Origin: JBFFXF01 sp041569895
GTDB lineage: Bacteria; Planctomycetota; UBA8108; JACQVS01
Assembly (NCBI GenBank): GCA_041569895.1
Contig: JBFFXF010000157.1
Coordinates: 1 to 17,270, forward strand
Length of the DNA stretch: 17,270 bases
Reading direction: 5' to 3'
The position numbers were made by a program, and so were the translations under genes. A model generated the notes under the pieces. The model ran no database searches. It saw nothing but the letters and a program-made list of their open reading frames with translations, and was not told the origin of the DNA. Positions 1 through 7,747 of the stretch are shown here, piece after piece (within the stretch, counting starts at the first letter, position 1; each line of letters opens with the position of its first letter).

Positions 1-2889
1 CAGCGCGCGGGCGGCCTCCGGATTCATGTGGAGCTGGTGCTCGCCGACACCGGGAGTCCGCTTGTCGATCCGGTACGGATCGCCGAAGTTGGAGTCGTGC
101 AGCAGGTGCCAGTCGACCGTGCTCCACTGCGAGTGCACACGGTGGCGGGTCTTCGGCGTCAGCAGCAGGAAGCGGAAGCCCCGGTCCCAGAGGAAGTTCC
201 TCGTCTCCTTGACACGGTTCCAGGGAAGCTTGACGTTGCGCACCGTCCGCTCGTCCCAGTGCTCGGCGCCGGGGTCGATCCCGTAATCGTCCGGTCGGAT
301 GTAGGGGTTGGTCGAGACGATCACGTTGGGGAGGTAGGGCGTCGCCTCCGGGCCCTCGCGGTGAACGATGAAGTTCTCCCCGTACTCGATCGCCTCGGGC
401 ACGTCGGTGTACGCGTTGAGCCGGCCGGTATCGGTGTAGAAGGGAAGGTCGTCGTGCACCTGCTCCCAGAAGGGGATCCTCGGGTACGTCCTGAAGAGCA
501 TCAGCGCGCCGCCCGGAGGACCGTACCTCCCGTTCATGATGTCGTCGAGCCGGTATCCCGCGGTCGTGGTGCACGTGTCCAGCAGTCTCTGGATGTAGAT
601 GCTGCGCTTCCCGTCGTGCTCGAAGCTGAACACATCGCGGAACCGAGAATCGCCCGTGACCTCCGCCAGCGCGCTCGCGATCCCGGCGAGGATCGCCAGA
701 TCGTCCCGGGCGTCGAAGACGGGCTTGATGCCTCCCTTCCAGATCTGCAGGAACGGGTTCGAGCACGAGGCCGTGATCTCGAGGTCCTCGAACTCGACCC
801 ACGACGTGGCCGGGAGCGCGAAGTCGGCATACTCGAGCGACGACGTGATCTGGATGTCCGCCCCGATGATCATGTCGATCTTCGGGTTCACGTTCTTCAG
901 CATGTCGTACGCGTGCTTCGCGTTGTTGAAGAGATTGACGTTGTTGAAGAAGAGCGCCTTCGTGGGCGTCGGCATGTGGCTCTGCCCGGTGAAGACCTTG
1001 CGCCCGTACTTCGGGGTCTCGACGATCAGCGGGCGATCGCCGTGGTTCCAGTACGCCGGCTCCTCGCCCTTGCAGTACTGGTGGACCTTCACTTCCTTGC
1101 CGTGGGCGTTCTCGTCGAGGTTGAGATTGAAGGGATCCTCCGCCACCCAGCCCTTGAACCCGGGACCGGTCCACGGCGCGCCCTGAAAGAGCGCTGCCTT
1201 GTAATTCCCCGCCCAGGTGTGGGCGCCGGCGCCCGGCCGGCCGATGTTGCCCGTGAGCATCAACGGCAGGTAGACGGCGCGGTTGGCCTCCGTCGCGTGG
1301 AACCAGTGGTTGATCCCCTCGCCCTGGTGGATCGCCACCGGCTTGATGGTGGCGATGTCGTCGGAGAGCTCCTGGATCGTCTCCGGTTCGATCCCCGTGA
1401 TGTCGCTGACCGTCGCGAGATCATAATCGCGCAGATGAATTCGATAGAGCTCGAAGAGCGGCATCACCTCGACGTCCCGTCCCCCGAGCTGCAGGGTGAA
1501 ACGACCGGCGAGCGCTGGGTCCACCCCTCTCGCCTCCATGCGCGATCCGACGTCGTCGCGCGTGATCGCCCGTGGCCCGCCGGTCTTCGAATCCCAGACG
1601 ACGAAGTCGCCGAGCTGCTCGTGCTGCTCGCTCGTGAGGCCCTGGATCGACACGCTCGGCCCGTCACCGGAGAGATGGCTGACGTAGCCGGAGAAGACCT
1701 CCGATGCTCGCACTCGCCTCAGCGTGTCGGTCCTGACGAGAAGCGGAAAGTCCGTGTAGCGCTTGACGAACTGCTCGTCGTACCGGTGCCGGTCGATCAG
1801 CAGCTTCGTGATGCCGAGGAAGAGCGCGGTGTCGGTCATCGGCCGGATCGAGATCCAGGAGTCGGCCTTCGTCGATGGTGGGCTGTACTCCGGACTGATC
1901 ACCACGATCTTGGCGCCGCGCTCCATGCACTCGATGAACCAGTGAGAGTCCGTGAGCTTGTTCTCCACCAAGTTCTTCCCGTCCATGATCAGCAGCTTCG
2001 AGAAGCGCAGATCGTTGAAGTCGCAGTCCGACGTCTGCAGCCCGTGGACCCAGGGGTGGCCGGGCGCCTGGTCTCCGTGCCAGGTGTAGTTCGACCAGTT
2101 CCGGCCGCCCCGCGCCTCGGCGGGGTCGACGCCCCGGACCGCGGCGTCGAGGAGCGCCATGGCATTGTTGAGGCGGTACGCTCCGTACTTCCCGATGACG
2201 CCCAGGAGCCCCATGCCGCCGCGGAACTTCATCGTGCGGGTCCCCGCCAGCCCCATCTCCTCGACCATCTCGGGCGGGTATCCCTCATCCAGGAGCCGGC
2301 GAGCACCCTGCTCGCCGCTGTACGCCCTGGCGACCGCGACGTAGCCTCTCGCGATCAGACTGAACGCGTCATCCCACGAGACCTTCACGAACTCGTCCTC
2401 GCCGCGCGAATCGAAGCGGAACCGCGATCGCAACTCGGTTGTGAGCATCGGGAAACCGGCCTCGGCCCACTCCTTCCACCCCTTCCGGACCATCGGGTGC
2501 TTGAGGCGGTGTGGGCCGTACACGACGCGATGAAACGTGTAGCCCTTGGCGCACTGCCTCGGGTTCCAGTTAACCGTCGCGTGGTTGCCGTAAATATCGG
2601 AGTAGCTGTCGTTGTTGTACTCGCTCCCGAGTCGGGTGATCACGCCGTCACGGACGTACGCCCGGCACCGACACGCGTGCGTGTCGTTCGGAGAGCAGAC
2701 CCACGAGAACGTCGAGTCGTAGCGGTACTGGTCCCGGTAGAGCTCCTCCCAGTCGCGGTCGGGATACGAGCCGAGGGGGTTGGCGACATCGACGGCCTCG
2801 AGACCCCACAGCCTCACTCCGGGAGCGATCAGGGTGCCCCCACCGGCGGCGAGGCACGCCCTCAGGAAGGTCCGTCGCGTCACGGCCAT
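1..2889 (-). CDS. Tat-exported molybdopterin oxidoreductase, nitrite/nitrate oxidoreductase (NxrA/NarG-like) alpha subunit, partial
   Basis: Reading back from ATG at 2889 gives 963 residues open to the window edge. NxrA-type proteins are roughly 1150 residues, so the C-terminus is missing. The N-terminus has a twin-arginine signal (TRRTFL, residues 4-9), implying folded export to the periplasmic side. The iron-sulfur motif is C65-x3-D69-x3-C73-x39-C113, i.e. three Cys and one Asp, as I recall for NXR-type type II DMSO-reductase-family enzymes. YTWHGDQAPGHP follows; its Asp (about 273) aligns with the NarG molybdenum ligand region. Segments such as QTSDCDFNDLRFSK and YGNHATVNWNPR look closest to NXR of Nitrospira and anammox bacteria, from memory. 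The start has a GGAG 9-10 bases upstream, overlapping the region just after the cytochrome stop. It lies 11 bases after that gene, so the two are surely cotranscribed. Substrate (nitrite, nitrate, chlorate, selenate or other) and direction cannot be read from sequence. A beta iron-sulfur subunit is expected beyond the left edge. Confidence 0.88.
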   Translation of the reverse strand, partial: MAVTRRTFLRACLAAGGGTLIAPGVRLWGLEAVDVANPLGSYPDRDWEELYRDQYRYDSTFSWVCSPNDTHACRCRAYVRDGVITRLGSEYNNDSYSDIYGNHATVNWNPRQCAKGYTFHRVVYGPHRLKHPMVRKGWKEWAEAGFPMLTTELRSRFRFDSRGEDEFVKVSWDDAFSLIARGYVAVARAYSGEQGARRLLDEGYPPEMVEEMGLAGTRTMKFRGGMGLLGVIGKYGAYRLNNAMALLDAAVRGVDPAEARGGRNWSNYTWHGDQAPGHPWVHGLQTSDCDFNDLRFSKLLIMDGKNLVENKLTDSHWFIECMERGAKIVVISPEYSPPSTKADSWISIRPMTDTALFLGITKLLIDRHRYDEQFVKRYTDFPLLVRTDTLRRVRASEVFSGYVSHLSGDGPSVSIQGLTSEQHEQLGDFVVWDSKTGGPRAITRDDVGSRMEARGVDPALAGRFTLQLGGRDVEVMPLFELYRIHLRDYDLATVSDITGIEPETIQELSDDIATIKPVAIHQGEGINHWFHATEANRAVYLPLMLTGNIGRPGAGAHTWAGNYKAALFQGAPWTGPGFKGWVAEDPFNLNLDENAHGKEVKVHQYCKGEEPAYWNHGDRPLIVETPKYGRKVFTGQSHMPTPTKALFFNNVNLFNNAKHAYDMLKNVNPKIDMIIGADIQITSSLEYADFALPATSWVEFEDLEITASCSNPFLQIWKGGIKPVFDARDDLAILAGIASALAEVTGDSRFRDVFSFEHDGKRSIYIQRLLDTCTTTAGYRLDDIMNGRYGPPGGALMLFRTYPRIPFWEQVHDDLPFYTDTGRLNAYTDVPEAIEYGENFIVHREGPEATPYLPNVIVSTNPYIRPDDYGIDPGAEHWDERTVRNVKLPWNRVKETRNFLWDRGFRFLLLTPKTRHRVHSQWSTVDWHLLHDSNFGDPYRIDKRTPGVGEHQLHMNPEAARAL

Positions 2890-2900
2890 GGCTCACGCTC

Positions 2901-4601
2901 CTATCTCTCGAGTCGCAGCGAATGCCAGACGGTCACGGACTTCTGGCCGTTGCGATCTGCCGAGCTTCCATCCCAGACGGCGAAGGCGACCCCGAGCGGC
3001 GCGCCGCCGGGCGTGAACACGGGGTCGTCCCCTTCGAGCTGCAGCTTTCTGAGGAGCACGACTTCCCAGACGTTGCGGTCCCAGCGCGAGTCGCCCGATA
3101 CGGTCTGCTCCGACGCGGCCCGGGTGGTCAGCGTGCCGAATCCCCGCGCGGAGAGGCTCTCGACGGACGTGTTTCTGGCCGGATCGGACGCCATGTTCCC
3201 CGCCGCCCAACCGGAGAGGAACAACGGCTTCATATCCGTCGCGGGCAGCTCGCTGACGCTCACATGCTCCCCGTACCTCGGATCGATCGCCGAGTCGTAC
3301 CAGTCGACGACGGCCCGGGGATAGACGTGCTCGATGTCGGTATGCTCCGCGAGGTCGCTCCCCCACTGCGCCCTCCAGTGCCAGATCGTCACCTCGGCGT
3401 CGTGCTGTCCCATGGCGAAGAACGGCGGATCGGCGTCGGTCGAGAGCTGCACCGCAACGGCGTCGGTGAAATCCTGCGGCCGTATCGAGTGACGGTCCTG
3501 CGTCGCGTCGTTCCAGCTCAGGTGAAGGGCGATCCTCTCACCGTCGTGAAGCGCTCGCACGGTAACGCCCTCGACACGGTCGTCGCGCCACCAGAGCGGC
3601 ATCAACGCGAGGTAGATCGGCGCCGCGTCCCTCCACACGGGGTGCGCAGGATCCGTGTCGAGCGGACCCGAGACGCGACCGACCGTGATCTCCCTTCTCG
3701 ACTGGGCGACGAGCTGCTGCGCCCGCTCGGGCACGAGCGACTGAATGAAATGGATCAGGGCCCAGAGCTCGGCATCCGTGAAATCCGTGTCGCGGTAGGA
3801 CGGCATCGGTGTCCCGGGGATGCCGGCGAGGATCCGATAGGCGATCTCGGAACCCTCTGACGAGCGTTTGAAGATCCCCCTGGTGAAGTCCCGCGCGAAG
3901 AGTGGGTGTCCGTCGTTGTCGAGAAGGTCGCGGCGCTCGCGGCCCCGTCCGTCGACGTCGTGACACTGGGCACACTGCTGGAGATAGATCGTCCTTCCGC
4001 GACCCAGACCATCGACGGTCACCTCCGGCTCGGGCGGGATGGCGATCGGCTCTCCCGGTGCGAGGATCTCGTCCGCCATGGTCTCGGCCTCCGCACGCTC
4101 GAGCGATCGACCCTGCTGGCGGGCGTCGACGACGAGCGCCTCCACGAGTCCTTCACGCGACAGTCGCCGGACCTCGGCAACGAGCGCCCAGCGGTCATCG
4201 GCCGCGAGGTGGTCCCATGGCGGCATCGCGGACCCCGGCATGCCGCGCGAGAGGGTCCTGAACAGATCCGCGTCGGTCGGGTTGCCGCTCGCGGTGGAGA
4301 CCAGCCGAAAGACGCCCTTCGAGAAGTCGCGGGGCTTCGGGTGCAGAAGATATCGCGCCGTTCCGTCACCGCGGCCCGTCTCCCCGTGGCAGCCGGAGCA
4401 ATGCCTGGCGTAGAGTGCCGCTCCTCGCTCGCGAAGCGCCGCCGTCACGACGGGCGCGCGGATCGTCGCGTCTCCCCGCGTTCCGGGTGACGCGCCCGGT
4501 TCACAGCCCGCCGTGACGAGCGACGAGAGCGCCACGATGGAGACGAGAGTCCGGGCGGCGCGTGGCCGCCCCCGTGGGTCGTGGTCGCCTGACCTCCTCA
4601 T
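2901..4601 (-). CDS. Lipoprotein diheme cytochrome c fused to ethylbenzene dehydrogenase-type heme b (gamma) domain
   Basis: A 566-residue protein that probably delivers or accepts electrons for the adjacent molybdoenzyme. I chose ATG 4601 over the upstream in-frame ATG at 4661 because a GGGAGGG Shine-Dalgarno lies just before it and a lipoprotein signal follows directly, with lipobox LVTAGC and lipidated Cys33. Two cytochrome c domains follow: CSGCH at 68-72 with candidate distal Met ligands in GMPGSAMPPW (about 120-129), and CAQCH at 210-214 with GIPGTPMPSY about 50 residues later. Residues from about 320 to the end match the EB_dh (DMSO-reductase type II gamma, heme b) family: a PVWRDAAP segment near its start and a C-terminal WDGSSADRNGQKSVTVWHS. 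In type II enzymes the gamma subunit is normally a separate protein taking electrons from the beta FeS subunit; here it is fused to two c hemes and membrane-anchored. Its TAG stop sits 11 bases before the alpha start. Domain assignment is confident; partner role is inferred from the operon. Confidence 0.9.
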   Translation of the reverse strand: MRRSGDHDPRGRPRAARTLVSIVALSSLVTAGCEPGASPGTRGDATIRAPVVTAALRERGAALYARHCSGCHGETGRGDGTARYLLHPKPRDFSKGVFRLVSTASGNPTDADLFRTLSRGMPGSAMPPWDHLAADDRWALVAEVRRLSREGLVEALVVDARQQGRSLERAEAETMADEILAPGEPIAIPPEPEVTVDGLGRGRTIYLQQCAQCHDVDGRGRERRDLLDNDGHPLFARDFTRGIFKRSSEGSEIAYRILAGIPGTPMPSYRDTDFTDAELWALIHFIQSLVPERAQQLVAQSRREITVGRVSGPLDTDPAHPVWRDAAPIYLALMPLWWRDDRVEGVTVRALHDGERIALHLSWNDATQDRHSIRPQDFTDAVAVQLSTDADPPFFAMGQHDAEVTIWHWRAQWGSDLAEHTDIEHVYPRAVVDWYDSAIDPRYGEHVSVSELPATDMKPLFLSGWAAGNMASDPARNTSVESLSARGFGTLTTRAASEQTVSGDSRWDRNVWEVVLLRKLQLEGDDPVFTPGGAPLGVAFAVWDGSSADRNGQKSVTVWHSLRLER

Positions 4602-4637
4602 GACTACCCTCCCGAACTGTCGGTCACCATGCCGCGC

Positions 4638-4657
4638 GCCGGCGCCCGGGCGCCGGC
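4638..4657. repeat. 20-base perfect palindrome in the leader of the cytochrome/molybdoenzyme operon
   Basis: gccggcgcccgggcgccggc reads identically on both strands. It lies 37 bases upstream of the chosen cytochrome start, between that start and the CRP/FNR-like site, so it would fall in the 5' untranslated leader. It could form a very stable stem or bind a dimeric protein. If translation began instead at 4661 it would be coding, which the ribosome-binding site argues against. In DNA this GC-rich, self-complementary runs also arise by chance. Confidence 0.5.
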
Positions 4658-4725
4658 TCACGCTTTCCCGCTCCTCGTGGTCGCTCCTTCGGTGGACAGG
4701 AGAGCAGGAAGGCAGCCCCGCTGTC

Positions 4726-4741
4726 TGTGACCGAAGTCACA
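4726..4741. promoter_or_regulatory. Perfect CRP/FNR-superfamily-type operator
   Basis: TGTGACCGAAGTCACA has the TGTGA-N6-TCACA form of the CRP consensus, with arms extended to six matching bases (TGTGAC/GTCACA). Its centre is about 132 bases upstream of the cytochrome ATG and 30-66 bases before the possible starts of the broken cyclase gene. Regulators of this superfamily (CRP, FNR, DNR, HcpR types) commonly control anaerobic and nitrogen-oxide respiration, which suits the downstream operon. I see no convincing -10/-35 pair at a fixed distance on the minus strand. The regulator is not in the window. Confidence 0.6.
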
Positions 4742-4763
4742 CGAGGCTCGATCCGCGTGCGGA

Positions 4764-5429
4764 ATGGCGGTAGGCTCCCAGGGGGCGGCGACCAGCGGAG
4801 TGACGTCTTTGACCGAGATCGACCTCACATATCCCGCCACGGCGATCGGCGCGCCATCGCGTCGCCCCGCCGACGATGCGTCCGAGCTCGACCCGGCGAC
4901 GAGGCTTCTTCTTCCGGGCGAGGCCGCGGCAGTCGAGCGGCTTCGCGAGACGATCGTGCTCCCGGTGACCGTTCTCGACTTCGCCGGACGCGAGCCCGGC
5001 GCCGATATCAAGTGCAAGGAGCTGATCGCCGCCGCGGGCGGCGACGTGCCGGCCGGGAGCGCCGTCCTCGTCCGCACCGGCTGGGGTCGACACCGTGGCA
5101 GCGCTCTCTACCGCGAGTGTCCGGGGCTCGACTTCTGAGCGGTGCGCTGGCTCGCGACCCGTGAGGTCGCGCTCGTCGGCGTCGACGCGCCGTCTGTCGA
5201 CGCGCAATCGGTCGACGCGAGCGCCGCGTATCGAGGACGCTCCGGCGACGAGCTGCTCGCCGAGGGCGTTGCCATCGTCGTCAACCTGAACCTGGCCGCG
5301 CTCGACCTCGCGAGCGCGACACCACGCGAGCTCGTGGTCACCCCGGGCGATCCCGACGCCGGCGACGAGACCCACCGCGTCCCCGCCCGCGTCGTCGCTC
5401 GCCTCGTGGGCGGGCGCGGCATCGCCTGA
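4764..5429 (+). pseudogene. Cyclase / kynurenine formamidase-family gene, inactivated
   Basis: One reading frame is interrupted by TGA at 5136-5138. The upstream 124 codons (with DLTYP near the start, then VPAGSAVLVRTGW) and the downstream 96 codons (AVRWLATREVALVGVDAPSVD, LLAEGVAIVVNLNL) run on in the same frame and together give the order of PF04199 cyclase-family metal hydrolases. The catalytic HxGTHxDxPxH metal site expected between DLTYP and the LLPG segment is absent, as though about 40 residues were deleted, and the His of the later HxxLL motif is replaced (GDELL). Total length about 220 residues. Loss of metal ligands plus a stop in a conserved stretch (CPGLDF-stop-AVRW) says it is non-functional. 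The start is uncertain: ATG 4764 or GTG 4800, which begins just before the conserved LTEIDLTYP. A sequencing error could explain the stop but not the missing metal site. Confidence 0.78.
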
Positions 5430-5434
5430 TTGTT

Positions 5435-5482
5435 TCCGTACCCGTACCCGTTCCCGTTCCCGTGCCCGTTCCCGTGCCCGAC
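5435..5482. repeat. Degenerate hexamer array, CCCGTN, about 7-8 units
   Basis: Consecutive six-base units starting CCCGT with variable last base (A, A, T, T, G, T, G) fill nearly the whole gap between the convergent 3' ends of the broken cyclase gene and the permease. No strong terminator hairpin is visible here. The same unit recurs at 9593-9622 and 15805-15866. Confidence 0.85.
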
Positions 5483-5493
5483 GACCGGCGGGA

Positions 5494-7005
5494 TCACTCC
5501 CCCGCGAGCTCCTCCTCGGCAGCGGCGATGAGAGCGGCCTCTTCCTCCGGCGCCTGCGCGACGAGACGCCGGCGGCTGTGGAGCAGATAGTAGAGGATGG
5601 AGATCGCCAGAAAGACGGCGACGCCCCAGACGCCCGGCCGATAGTCCTCGACCATGAGGGTCGCGGCGAGGGCGACGAGCGAGAGCAGCGCGCCGCACAC
5701 GGCGCCCGGCACCCCGAGCGGGCTGCGGTACGGCCGCGGCAGGTGCGGCTTGCGGACACGCAGCACGACGTAGCTCAGCATGACGAGTGCGTAGGAGATC
5801 ACCGCGCCGAAGACCGCCATGTTGAGGAGCGCGGCGCCGACGCTCGCTGCCGCGTTGTGGCCGCGCTCGGAAAGCTCATCGGTGGCGTGAATGACCAGCG
5901 CGCAGAGGAGCCCGACGACCGCGCCGACGATCAGCGACACGTGCGGCGTGTGGCGGCGGTTGACGAGCGAGATCCAGCGCGGGAAGTAGCCGGCGCGAGA
6001 CAGCGCGAAGAGCACCCGGCCGTAGGCGTAGATGATCGTGTGGAAGCTCGCGACCAGGCCGGTGAGGGCGACGGCGGTGAGGACCGTCGTCACCCAGCCG
6101 CTCCCGAAGATGGCGCGGAAGCCGTCGAAGAGCGGCGCATCGGAGGCGCCGATCTCGCTCGCCCCTCCGCCGACGCCCGAATTCAGCACCAGCGTCAGCA
6201 GCGAGAGGACGAGCAGCGTGACGATCCCCAGGATCAGCGCCCGCGGCATGTCGCGTCGGACATCGTGGGTCTCCTCGGCGGCGAGCGGGAGCTGCTCGAT
6301 CGCGAGGTAGAACCAGATCGCGAACGGGATCGCCGCGAAGACGCCCCACCAGCCCCTGGGCAGCCAGGTCGCCGATTGCCCCTCCTCGGCCGGCACGTTG
6401 AAGAGCAGATCGACGTCGAACTCGCCGGTTGCCAGCGCCGCGACGTAGAAGACGACGAGGACCGCGGTCGCGAGGGCGGTGATGACCAGGCCGACGCGCA
6501 GCGTGAGCTCGACGCCGCGGATGTTGATGCCGACGAAGATGGCGTAGAAGAGGATCCACCAGACGACGGGGTGCAGGTCCTGTCCGATCCAGCCCTCGAC
6601 GAGCGAGCCGACGTACCCCCCGATGCCGACGACGATGACCGCGGGCGTGACGACGTACTCGATGGTGTCGGTGACGCCGCAGACGAAGCCGGCGGTGGGA
6701 CCGAGGGCGTTTCGCACGAAGGAATAGAAACCGCCGGCGTGCGGCAGCGCCGAGGAGAGCTCCGCGATGCTGAACACCATGCAGAAGTACATGGCGGCCA
6801 TCAGGACGGTCGCGAGCGCGAGCCCCCAGAACCCGCCCGCCGCGAGACCGAAGTTCCAGCCGAAGTAGTCGCCCGAGATGACCGCGCCGACGCCGAGGGC
6901 CCACAGGAGCACCCACCCGGCGCTCTTGCGCAGCCGGCGCCTGTCGAGGTAGGCCTGATCGACGTCGTCGTACCGCGCGAGCCCGGCTTTCTTCCTGTCA
7001 CTCAT
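5494..7005 (-). CDS. eat: APC-superfamily amino acid/amine permease, ethanolamine permease (EAT) type
   Basis: A 503-residue inner-membrane transporter with about 12 hydrophobic segments. The first (AGWVLLWALGVGAVISGDYF) carries the APC G-rich unwound helix, followed by GWNFGLAAGGF, AMYFCMVFSIAELSSALP and HAGGFYSFVRNALGP, which are characteristic of the EAT branch and would predict proton-coupled or exchange uptake of ethanolamine or a related amine. N-terminus (KKAGLARYDDVDQAYLDRRRL) and C-terminus (RRRLVAQAPEEEAALIAAAEEELAGE) are charged and cytoplasmic. I start at ATG 7005 because residues upstream in this frame are Arg/Ser-rich shadow overlapping the DUF799 gene; no good Shine-Dalgarno is visible. 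It follows the lipoprotein operon by 40 bases on the same strand, so readthrough is possible. No ethanolamine ammonia-lyase genes are in the window, so the substrate is by family only. Confidence 0.87.
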   Translation of the reverse strand: MSDRKKAGLARYDDVDQAYLDRRRLRKSAGWVLLWALGVGAVISGDYFGWNFGLAAGGFWGLALATVLMAAMYFCMVFSIAELSSALPHAGGFYSFVRNALGPTAGFVCGVTDTIEYVVTPAVIVVGIGGYVGSLVEGWIGQDLHPVVWWILFYAIFVGINIRGVELTLRVGLVITALATAVLVVFYVAALATGEFDVDLLFNVPAEEGQSATWLPRGWWGVFAAIPFAIWFYLAIEQLPLAAEETHDVRRDMPRALILGIVTLLVLSLLTLVLNSGVGGGASEIGASDAPLFDGFRAIFGSGWVTTVLTAVALTGLVASFHTIIYAYGRVLFALSRAGYFPRWISLVNRRHTPHVSLIVGAVVGLLCALVIHATDELSERGHNAAASVGAALLNMAVFGAVISYALVMLSYVVLRVRKPHLPRPYRSPLGVPGAVCGALLSLVALAATLMVEDYRPGVWGVAVFLAISILYYLLHSRRRLVAQAPEEEAALIAAAEEELAGE

Positions 7006-7045
7006 GCCGGAAAAGGATACCGACGCGGCGCGCCATGTTACAGAC

Positions 7046-7747
7046 CTACTCGCCGCTGCCGTGCTCCTCCTTCCAGCGGTCGATCTCGTCCTGGAGCTCG
7101 GAGTACTTCGGGTGGTGATCGCCGATCGGCAGCGAGGCGAGCGCACCGCTGTTCGCCTCGGAGGCGATCTCGAGCTGATCGGTGAACGCGGCGGTGGTGG
7201 CGGCGTCGATCAGCCGGCCGATGATGCCCCAGTCGCTGCCGTCGGACTTGACGAGTCTCTGCGCCCGACCGGCCCACAGCACGCCGCGGCCGTGACAGTC
7301 GACCAGCTGCAGCGAAAGTGTGACGCGCACCTCGGTCTCGGCGATCGCGTAGGTCTTCTCCCACTCCTCGAGCGTCACGTAAAGCGCCGCGTCGGCGCCG
7401 AGGTACTGGTGCAGCTTGTCGGGCGGGATGCGCCACGCGTCGACCGCGTCGGTGATCCCCTCGCGAGCGAGGATCTCCGCGGTCACCTCGGTCGGATACA
7501 CGTAGTAGCCCCGATCGATCAGCGGCCGGGAGATGGTCGCGAGGAAGAGCCACGACGCCTCGGCGTCGAGCGATTCGTTCTTCACCGGCAGGACGATGAT
7601 CGTCGTCGGCTTCTTCTCGTAGTACCTGGCGAGGCGCCGGAAGCGATCGTGGTCGACCTTCGCGCACCCCGTGATGGCATGGCTCGCGCAGATCAGCAGG
7701 GCCGTCCAGAGCAGTGATCCGGTGCGCGTCATGGCATGCGACCTCAT
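7046..7747 (-). CDS. DUF799 / GNA1162-family lipoprotein
   Basis: A 233-residue lipoprotein. The ATG at 7747 overlaps the stop of the DUF4810 gene (ATGA), with GGAG five bases upstream, so I prefer it to the internal ATG at 7732. Signal peptide ends in AITGC (lipidated Cys28). The mature part matches DUF799 (PF05643): PTTIIVLPVKNES, then PLIDRGYYVYP, a GADAALYVTLEEW strand and LQLVDCHGRGVLWAG. This family includes meningococcal GNA1162 and has an anticodon-binding/TolB-N-like fold that associates with outer-membrane lipoprotein complexes; its biochemical role is unknown. It is the last of four lipoprotein genes, beside CsgG-like and DUF4810 partners, as in Neisseria. Confidence 0.88.
   Translation of the reverse strand: MRSHAMTRTGSLLWTALLICASHAITGCAKVDHDRFRRLARYYEKKPTTIIVLPVKNESLDAEASWLFLATISRPLIDRGYYVYPTEVTAEILAREGITDAVDAWRIPPDKLHQYLGADAALYVTLEEWEKTYAIAETEVRVTLSLQLVDCHGRGVLWAGRAQRLVKSDGSDWGIIGRLIDAATTAAFTDQLEIASEANSGALASLPIGDHHPKYSELQDEIDRWKEEHGSGE

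Noticed and set aside
28..3324. A 1098-residue plus-strand open frame
   Set aside because: It is antisense to the molybdoenzyme and cytochrome genes, which have clear motifs; composition is Arg/Val/Asp-rich without any domain, as expected of a GC-rich shadow frame.
5136..5138. In-frame TGA in the cyclase gene as a selenocysteine codon
   Set aside because: Family members are not selenoproteins, the position is not catalytic, and I saw no convincing SECIS-like stem just downstream; loss of the metal site favours decay.
5488..5505. Short inverted repeat gcggg/cccgc as a terminator between the convergent genes
   Set aside because: Only five paired bases, no T-run on either strand, and it lies partly in the permease coding end; not above chance at this GC content.
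5578..7185. A 535-residue plus-strand open frame rich in Asp and Arg
   Set aside because: Exact antisense of the permease gene; no recognisable motif.
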